This document shows positions 52,501 to 61,100 of a stretch of 64,000 nucleotides of DNA, in pieces (the stretch's first letter is position 1; each line of letters starts with the position of its first letter). Source of the DNA: Streptomyces sp. RerS4. GTDB lineage: Bacteria > Actinomycetota > Actinomycetes > Streptomycetales > Streptomycetaceae. The stretch covers positions 5,938,501-6,002,500 of the forward strand of contig NZ_CP097322.1 of NCBI RefSeq assembly GCF_023515955.1, read 5' to 3'. The notes under the pieces were generated by a model that searched no databases, was not told the origin of the DNA, and saw only the letters and a program-made list of their open reading frames with translations. Made by a program: the position numbers and the translations under genes.

Positions 52501-55170
52501 CCCGGCACCGCCTTCGTCGACCTGGCCATCTGGGCCGGTGACCAGGTCGGCTGCGACCTCCTGGAGGAACTCACCCTCGAAGCGCCGCTCGTCCTGCCCG
52601 AACGCGGCGGCGTACAGCTCCAGATGCACGTGAGCGCGCCCGACGCCGACGGCAGCGGCCGACGCTCCTTCAGCCTCTCCTCCCGCCCCAAGGACAGCGC
52701 GTCCGACGAGCCCTGGACGCGGCACGCCGGCGGCGTCCTGGCCCCCGCCGCCGCCCAGACCCCGACGCCGACGCCGTTCGCGGACGCGCAGTGGCCCCCG
52801 GCGGGCGCCGAACCCCTCCCCACGGACGGCCTCTACGCCGACCTCGCCGAGGTCGGCATGGGCTACGGCCCGGCGTTCCGCGGCCTCACCGCCGCCTGGC
52901 GGCGCGGCGACAGCGTCTACGCCGACGTCGTCCTGCCCGAGGAAGTCGCCTCCGCCGCAGGCGACTTCGGCCTGCACCCGGCCCTGCTGGACGCCGCGCT
53001 CCACACGCTGGGCCTCGGCGTCCTGGGCGGCGCCGAGGGCGAGGGCCGGCTCCCGTTCGCCTGGTCCGGCGTGACCCTCCACGCGAGCGGCGCCGAGGCG
53101 CTGCGCGTGCACCTCGCCCCGACCGGTACGGGCGGGGGCGTACGCCTGGAGATCGCGGACGCGACGGGCGCGCCCGTCGCCACCGTCGACTCGCTCGTCC
53201 TGCGGGCCGTATCGGCCGAGCAGGTCCGGGCGGCGGGCACCACGCACCACGAGTCGGTGTTCCGCGTCGAGTGGACGGCCCTGCCGGCCACCACCGCTCC
53301 CGCAGCAGGCCGTTGGGCCGTCCTGGGCGCCGGGGTTCCGGCCGCCCTCCTCGGAGCCGACCCGACCGGCGAGGCGATCACCGTCCACGCCGACCTCGCC
53401 GCACTGGCCGCCGCCGTGGCCGCCGGAGCGCCCACCCCCGACGCCGTGTTCATCACCTACGACCAAGCCACCCCCGAAGCCCCCGCCGCCGAAGGCCGCG
53501 CTGCCGAAGGCCCCGCCACCGAAGCCCCTGCCACCGAAGGCCCCGCCCTCGAAGGCCTCGCTGCCGAAGCTTCCGCCGCCGAGACCCCCGCTTCCGATGC
53601 TCCCGCTTCCGAAGGCCCCGCCGTCGACGGCACCGCCACCGAAGGCACCGCCGCCGCGCCGGAGATCTCCGCCGCGGCAGTGCATCGGGCCGCGCACCAT
53701 GCGCTGGCGCTGGCGCAGGCCTGGCTGGGCGAAGAGCCCTTCGCCGGCGAGCGGTTCGCCGCCACCCGCCTGGTTGTCCTCACCCAGGGCACGCTCACGG
53801 CCGGTGACACCGGCACCGGCACCGACACGGACACGGTCACCGATCCCGTCCACGCGGCCGTCCGCGGCCTGCTGCGCTCAGCGCAGGCCGAGCACCCCGA
53901 CCGGCTGCTGCTGGTCGACACCGACGCCACCGAGGCCTCCGCACGTGCCCTGCCCGCGGCCCTCGCCGCCGCGCAGGCCGCCGCCGAGCCGCAACTCGCC
54001 GTCCGCGCCGGGACCGTCCTCGTGCCCCGCCTCGCCCGCGTGGCCCGGGACGCCGACGCGGAGCAGCCGGCGGCCGGAGTCACGTACGCGCCCGAGTCGA
54101 CCGTGCTCATCACCGGCGCCGGCGGTCTCCTCGGCGGCCTGATCGCCCGCCGGCTCGTCGCCGAGCACGGCGTACGCCACCTCCTGCTCGTCGGCCGACG
54201 CGGCGGCTCCACCCCCGAGGCCGAGCTGCTCGGCGCCGAACTCGCCGCCGAGGGCGCGACGGTGACCTGGGCGGCCTGCGACGTCGCCGACCGGGACGCC
54301 CTCGCCGCCGTCCTGGCGGCCATCCCCGCCGAGCACCCGCTCGGCGCGGTCGTCCACACCGCCGGCGTCCTCGACGACGGCGTGATCACCTCCCTCACCC
54401 CCGAGCGCCTGTCGGCCGTCCTGCGCCCCAAGGTCGACGCGGCCTGCAACCTCCACGAACTGACCCGCGACCTCGACCTCTCCGCCTTCCTGCTGTTCTC
54501 GTCCGTCGGCGGCGTCTTCGGTGGCGCCGGTCAAGGCAACTACGCGGCGGCCAACGTCTTCCTCGACGCGCTCGCCCGGCACCGCCGCTCCCTCGGACTC
54601 CCCGCCACCTCCCTGGCCTGGACCCTGTGGGCCGACGGCGCCGGCATGGCCGGCAGTCTGACCGACGCCGACGTCAGCCGCATGACCCGCGGCGGACTGC
54701 CCCCGCTCACCTCGGCGGAGGGCCTCGACCTCTTCGACCTCGTCCACCGGCTCGACGAGACCACCCCGGTCCTGATGCGCGTCGAGCTCCCCGGCCTGCG
54801 CGGCCAGGCCCAGAGCGGAGCCCTGTCCCCGCTGCTGCGCGGGCTCGTACGGGTCCCCGTACGCCGCTCCGCGAACGGCGCGGCCACGGCAGGGGGCCTG
54901 TCCGGTCTGCGGCAGCGCCTGGCCGGGCTCCCGGCCGCCGAGCAGGACCGCATGCTGCTCGACCTCGTACGCAAGCAGGTCGCCGCCGCCCTGGGCTACC
55001 CGGGCGCCGCCTCCGTCGAGCCGGGCCGCTCCTTCAAGGAACTCGGCTTCGACTCGCTCACCGCCGTCGAACTGCGCAACCTCCTCGGCGAGGCGGTCGG
55101 CCGCCGGCTGCCCGCCACCCTCGTCTTCGACTATCCGACGGCCAACGCCCTCGCCCAGTACCTCCGCCAG
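49594..55170 (+). other. Module 10: KS-AT(malonyl)-DH-KR(B-type)-ACP
   Basis: KS10 starts at residue 36 with Cys207 in DTACSSSS. AT10 has Ser659 and HAFH at 754-757. DH10 looks intact: His961 in HAVMGSVLLP, YGPAF, and Asp1133 in HPALLDA. KR10 has LDD, FSSVGG and Tyr1650, with a GAGGLLGG nucleotide-binding loop. ACP10 has Ser1821. A 60-residue repeat insertion (residues 1295-1354) sits in the KR structural subdomain. Expected product: a double bond, the most secure one in the window because both DH and KR are canonical. Confidence 0.94.
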
Positions 55171-58100
55171 GAGATCGTCGGCGACCTCGCGGACGACGCC
55201 GGCCTGCCGGCCCTGCGTTCGGCCACCGCCACCTCCCGCGTGGAGGACGAGGACCCGATCGCCATCGTCGCGATGAGCTGCCGCTTCCCCGGCGGCATCA
55301 CCTCCCCCGAGGACCTGTGGCGGATGCTCGCCGAGGGCCGCGACGGCATCACCGCCTTCCCCGCCGACCGCGGCTGGGACCTCGACGCCCTCTACAGCGA
55401 CGACCCCGACCGTGAGGGCACCAGCTACGTCCGCGAGGGCGGCTTCCTCCACGAGGCCGCCGACTTCGACGCCTCCTTCTTCGGGATCTCCCCGCGCGAG
55501 GCCCTCGCCATGGACCCCCAGCAGCGGCTGCTGCTGGAGACCACCTGGGAGACCTTCGAGCGCGCCGGCATCGACCCGACCGGCCTGCGCGGCAGCCGCA
55601 CCGGCGTGTTCGTCGGCTCCAACGCGCAGGACTACCTCCAGCTGTGGCTGAACGACGGCGACGGCCTCGAAGGCCACCTCGGCACCGGCAACGCGGCCAG
55701 CGTCGTCTCCGGCCGCATCTCCTACTCCTTCGGCCTGGAGGGCCCGGCCGTCACCGTCGACACCGCCTGCTCCTCCTCGCTCGTCACCCTGCACCTCGCC
55801 GCCCAGTCCCTGCGCCGCGGTGAATGCGCCATGGCACTCGCGGGCGCGGTGACGATCATGTCCACGCCGGGCGCGTTCACCGAGTTCAGCCGCCAGCGCG
55901 GCCTGGCGGAGAACGGCCGCATCAAGGCATTCGCCGCGGCCGCCGACGGCACCATCTGGTCCGAGGGCGTGGGCCTGCTCCTGCTGGAGCGACTCTCCGA
56001 CGCCCGCCGGGGCGGCCACCCGGTCCTCGCCGTCGTCCGCGGCACCGCGGTGAACCAGGACGGCGCCAGCAACGGCCTCACCGCCCCCAACGGCCCCTCG
56101 CAGCAGCGCGTCATCCGCGAGGCCCTCGCCGACGCCGGCCTCACCACCGGCGACGTGGACGCCGTCGAGGCCCACGGCACGGGAACGAAGCTGGGCGACC
56201 CGATCGAAGCGCAGGCGCTGCTGGCCACGTACGGCCAGGACCGGCCGGAGGGCCGGCCGCTGCTGCTGGGCTCGGTGAAATCGAACATCGGCCACACGCA
56301 GGCCGTCGCCGGCGTCGCCGGTGTGATCAAGATGGTCATGGCCATGAGCCACGGGGTACTGCCCCAGACCCTCCACATCGACGAGCCGACTCCCTACGTC
56401 GACTGGTCGGCCGGTGACATCCAGCTGCTGACCGAGCAGGTCGAGTGGCCCGAGACCGGCCGCGCGCGCCGCGCCGGCATCTCCTCGTTCGGCTACAGCG
56501 GTACGAACGCCCACGCCGTCATCGAGCAGGCACCGAACGCCACGGACGAGACGGCGCACCCGACGCCGGCCGGGCCCGGTCTCCCCGTGCTGCCGTGGCT
56601 CGTTTCCGGCCGCACGGCGGCCGCCCTGCGGGCCCAGGCGGAACGCCTCCGCCCGACGGCGACCGACCTCATCGCCGCGACCGGCGTCCGAGGCGCACTC
56701 GACCTCGGCCACTCCCTCGCCACGCACCGCGCCGCCCTGGAGCACCGCGCGGTGGTGCTCGGCGCGCCGTCCGACGGCGAAACCCTCCTCGGCCGCCTGA
56801 CCGCCCTGGCCGCCGGCGAGCCGGTACCGGGCCTCGTGCGGGGCACGGTGTCGAGCGGCGGGCTGGCCTTCCTGTTCACGGGCCAGGGCAGCCAGCGGCT
56901 GGGGATGGGGCGTGAGCTGTACGACGCGTTCCCGGTGTTCGCGGCCGCGCTGGACGCGGTGTGTGAGCGGCTGGACCTTGAACTGCCGTTGAAGGAGGTG
57001 TTGTTCGGGTCGGATGCCGCTCTGCTGGACGAGACGCGGTTCACGCAGCCGGCGTTGTTCGCGGTGGAGGTGGCGCTGTTCCGGCTGGTGGAGAGCTGGG
57101 GGCTGCGGCCGGACTTCGTGTCCGGGCATTCGATTGGTGAGATCGCTGCCGCGCATGTGGCGGGTGTGTTGTCGCTGGATGACGCGTGCACGTTGGTGGC
57201 GGCGCGTGGTCGGTTGATGCAGGCGCTGCCGGCGGGTGGCGTGATGTTCGCGGTGCAGGCGTCGGAGGATGAGGTTCTGCCGCTGCTGACGGATCGGGTG
57301 AGCATCGCGGCGGTCAACGGTCCGCAGTCGGTGGTGATCGCCGGTGACGAGGACGCCGCCCTGGCCGTGGTGGAGGCGTTCGCCGGGCGGAAGTCCAAGC
57401 GGCTCACGGTGAGCCACGCGTTCCACTCGCCGCACATGGACACGATGTTGGACGACTTCCGCCGGGTGGTGGAGGGGCTGACCTTCGACGCCCCGCGCAT
57501 CCAGGTCGTGTCGAACCTGACCGGGGTTGTTGTCTCCGATGAGATGGCCTCGGCGGACTTCTGGGTCCGGCACGTGCGGGAAGCCGTCCGGTTCCTGGAC
57601 GGTGTGCGGGCCCTGGAGGCGGCGGGCGTCACGACGTTCGTGGAGCTGGGGCCGGACGGGGTGCTGTCCGCCCTGGCGCAGGACTGCCTGACCGGCGACG
57701 CGGACATCGCCTTCGCCCCGGCGCTGCGCGCCGGACGCGGCGAGGCGGAGTCGGTCCTCGGCGCTGTGGCCCAGGCGCACGTGCGAGGCGTGGAGGTGGA
57801 CTGGTCCGCCTACTTCGCCGGTACGGGCGCCCGGAGGGTGGACCTGCCGACGTATGCCTTCCAGCGGCAGCGCTACTGGCCGGAGACCGTCCTGTCGAAC
57901 GGCGCCGTCGCCTCCGCGCCGGCCGTTGACGCGGTGGACGCCCGGTTCTGGGACGCGGTGGAGCGGGGCGACCTCACGTCGCTGGCGTCCGAACTGGCCG
58001 TGGCCGACGACGCCCGCTTCAGCGACCTCGTTCCCGCGCTGTCGGCATGGCGCCGCCAGGGCCAGGAGCAGTCTGAGGTGGACGGCTGGCGTTACCGGGT

Positions 58101-61100
58101 GTCGTGGAAGCCGCTGGCGGATGGTGGCGTCGGTGTGCGGTTGTCCGGTGTGTGGCTGGTGGTGGTTCCGGCCGGTGGTGTGGATGCCACGGCTGTGGTG
58201 GATGCGCTGGTCGGGCGGGGGGCTGAGGTCCGTCGGGTGGTGGTTGAGGCCGGTGTGGTGGAGCGGGATGCTCTGTCCGGTGCGGGTTCGGTTGCCGGTG
58301 TGGTGTCGCTGCTGGCGCTGGATGAGGCCGATGGTCTCGTTGCCACGGCCAGCCTGGTCCAGGCAATGGGTGTCGCCGGGTTCGAGGCGCCGTTGTGGTG
58401 CCTGACCCGGGGTGCGGTGAGTGTGGGCCGTTCCGACCGGCTGGTCTCGGCTGTTCAGGCGCAGGTGTGGGGTCTGGGTCGGGTCGCTGCTTTGGAGGTT
58501 CCCGGGCGTTGGGGTGGTCTGGTGGACCTGCCTGAGGTGTGGGACGAGCGGGCGATGGGTCGGCTGGTCGGCGTACTGGCCGGTGGGCTTTCTGGTGAGG
58601 ACCAGGTCGCGGTGCGGTCCTCCGGGGTGTTCGGCCGTCGTCTGGTGCGTGCCACTGCGGGTGGTGCCGGTTCTTGGACGCCGTCCGGGACGGTTCTGGT
58701 CACCGGCGGTACGGGTGCCCTCGGTGGTCGGGTCGCGCGGTGGTTGGCCGGGGCGGGTGCCGAGCGGCTGGTGCTGACCAGCCGCCGGGGCGCCGACGCC
58801 CCCGGTGCCGCCGAGTTGGTCGAGGAGCTGTCCGGGCTGGGCGTTGAGGTGGCGGTGGTGGCGTGTGACGCCGCTGATCGGGACGCTCTGCGGGCCCTGC
58901 TCGCGGCCGAGGCGGAGACGCTGACCGCTGTCGTGCACACCGCCGGGATCCTCGACGACGGTGTGCTGGATGCGCTGACGGCCGACCGGTTCGAGAGCGT
59001 GCTGCGGGCGAAGGCGGTTTCCGCGCTCAACCTGCACGAGCTGACCGTCGAGCTCGACATCGAGCTCTCCGCCTTCGTGCTGTTCTCCTCGATGAGCGGC
59101 ACCATCGGTGCCGCCGGTCAGGGCAACTACGCCGCCGCGAACGCCTACCTCGACGCGCTCGCCGAGCAGCGGCGGGCCGCCGGCCTCGCCGCGACCTCTC
59201 TCGCGTGGGGTCCGTGGGCCGAGGGCGGCATGGCGGCCGACGAGGCGCTGGAGGCACGGATGCGCCGGGGCGGCGTACCGCCCATGAACGCCGATCTCGC
59301 GATCACCGCGCTGCGGCAGGCGGTCGGCTCCGACGAGGCGGCGCTGACGATCGTCGACTTCGACTGGGCGAGGTTCGCGCCCGGTTTCACGGCGGTGCGC
59401 GTCGGCCGGCTGCTCGCGGATCTGCCCGAGGCCGAAGCCGCCACGCGTGGCTCGGAGCGCGCGGACGACCGTTCCGAGCGTTCCGGGTCTTCTCTCGCCG
59501 AGCACCTTCGCCGGCTGTCGGCCGGCGACCGGGAGCCCTTCCTCCTCGACCTCGTGCGCACCCGGGTCGCCGAGGTCCTGGGGCACTCCGGTGCCCAGGA
59601 CATCGAGGCCGGGCGGGCCTTCCGCGAGATCGGGTTCGACTCGCTCACCGCGGTCGAGCTGCGCAACCGGCTCGGCGCGGCCACCGAACTGCGGCTGCCC
59701 GCCACGCTCGTCTACGACTACCCGACCCCGGCCGCGCTCGCCGCCTACCTGCTCGCCGAACTCCTCGGCGCACAGGTCGAGGCAGTCGGCCCCGTGGCCG
59801 CGGCGGTGGACGACGACCCGATCGCGATCGTCGCGATGAGCTGCCGCTTCCCCGGCGGCGTACGGACGCCGGAGGACCTCTGGCAGCTGCTCGCCTCCGG
59901 CACCGACGCGATCTCCGACCTGCCCCTGGACCGCGGCTGGGACCTCGACGCCCTCTACGACGCCGACCCGAGCGCCCAGGGCACCTCGTACGCCCGCGAG
60001 GGCGGCTTCCTGTACGACGTCGCGGACTTCGACGCCGACTTCTTCGGCATCTCGCCGCGCGAGGCCCTGGCCATGGACCCGCAGCAGCGCCTGCTGCTGG
60101 AGACCTCGTGGGAGGCGTTCGAGCGCGCCGGGATCGACCCCGAGACGCTGCGCGGCAGTCAGGCCGGTGTGTTCGTCGGCACCAACGGCCAGGACTACCT
60201 GTCCGTGCTGCTGGAGGAACCGGCGGGCCTCGAAGGGCACTTGGGCACCGGCAACGCCGCGAGTGTGGTGTCCGGCCGCCTCTCGTACGTGTTCGGGCTC
60301 GAAGGCCCGGCCGTCACGGTCGACACGGCCTGCTCGTCCTCGCTGGTCGCCCTGCACTGGGCGATCCAGGCCCTGCGCAACGGCGAGTGCTCGCTCGCCC
60401 TGGCCGGTGGCGTCACCGTCATGTCGACGCCCGGCACGTTCATCGAGTTCAGCCGGCAGCGCGGCCTGGCCGCGGACGGTCGCATCAAGGCCTTCGCGGC
60501 GGGTGCGGACGGTACGGGCTGGGGTGAGGGCGTCGGCATGCTGCTGGTGGAGCGGTTGTCGGACGCGCGCCGCAACGGGCATCCGGTGTTGGCGGTGGTG
60601 CGTGGTTCGGCCGTGAACCAGGACGGTGCGAGCAATGGTCTGACGGCGCCGAACGGGCCGTCGCAGCAGCGGGTGATCCGTGCCGCGCTGGCGAGCGCGG
60701 GCCTGACGGCCGCCGACGTGGACGCCGTCGAGGCCCATGGCACGGGCACCACCCTGGGTGACCCGATCGAGGCGCAGGCCCTGCTGGCCACCTACGGTCA
60801 GGACCGGCCCGAGGGGCGGCCGCTGCTGCTCGGCTCGGTCAAGTCGAACATCGGTCACACCCAGGCCGCCGCCGGCGTCGCCGGCGTGATCAAGATGGTG
60901 CTGGCCATGCAGCACGGGCAGCTGCCGGAGAGCCTCCACATCGACGCGCCGTCCCCGCAGGTCGACTGGGAGGCGGGCGAGATCGCCCTGCTGACCGAGC
61001 GGCGGGAGTGGCCGGAGACCGGCCGTCCGCGCCGGGCCGGCATCTCCTCGTTCGGCTTCAGTGGCACCAACGCCCACACGATCATCGAGCAGGCCCCGCA

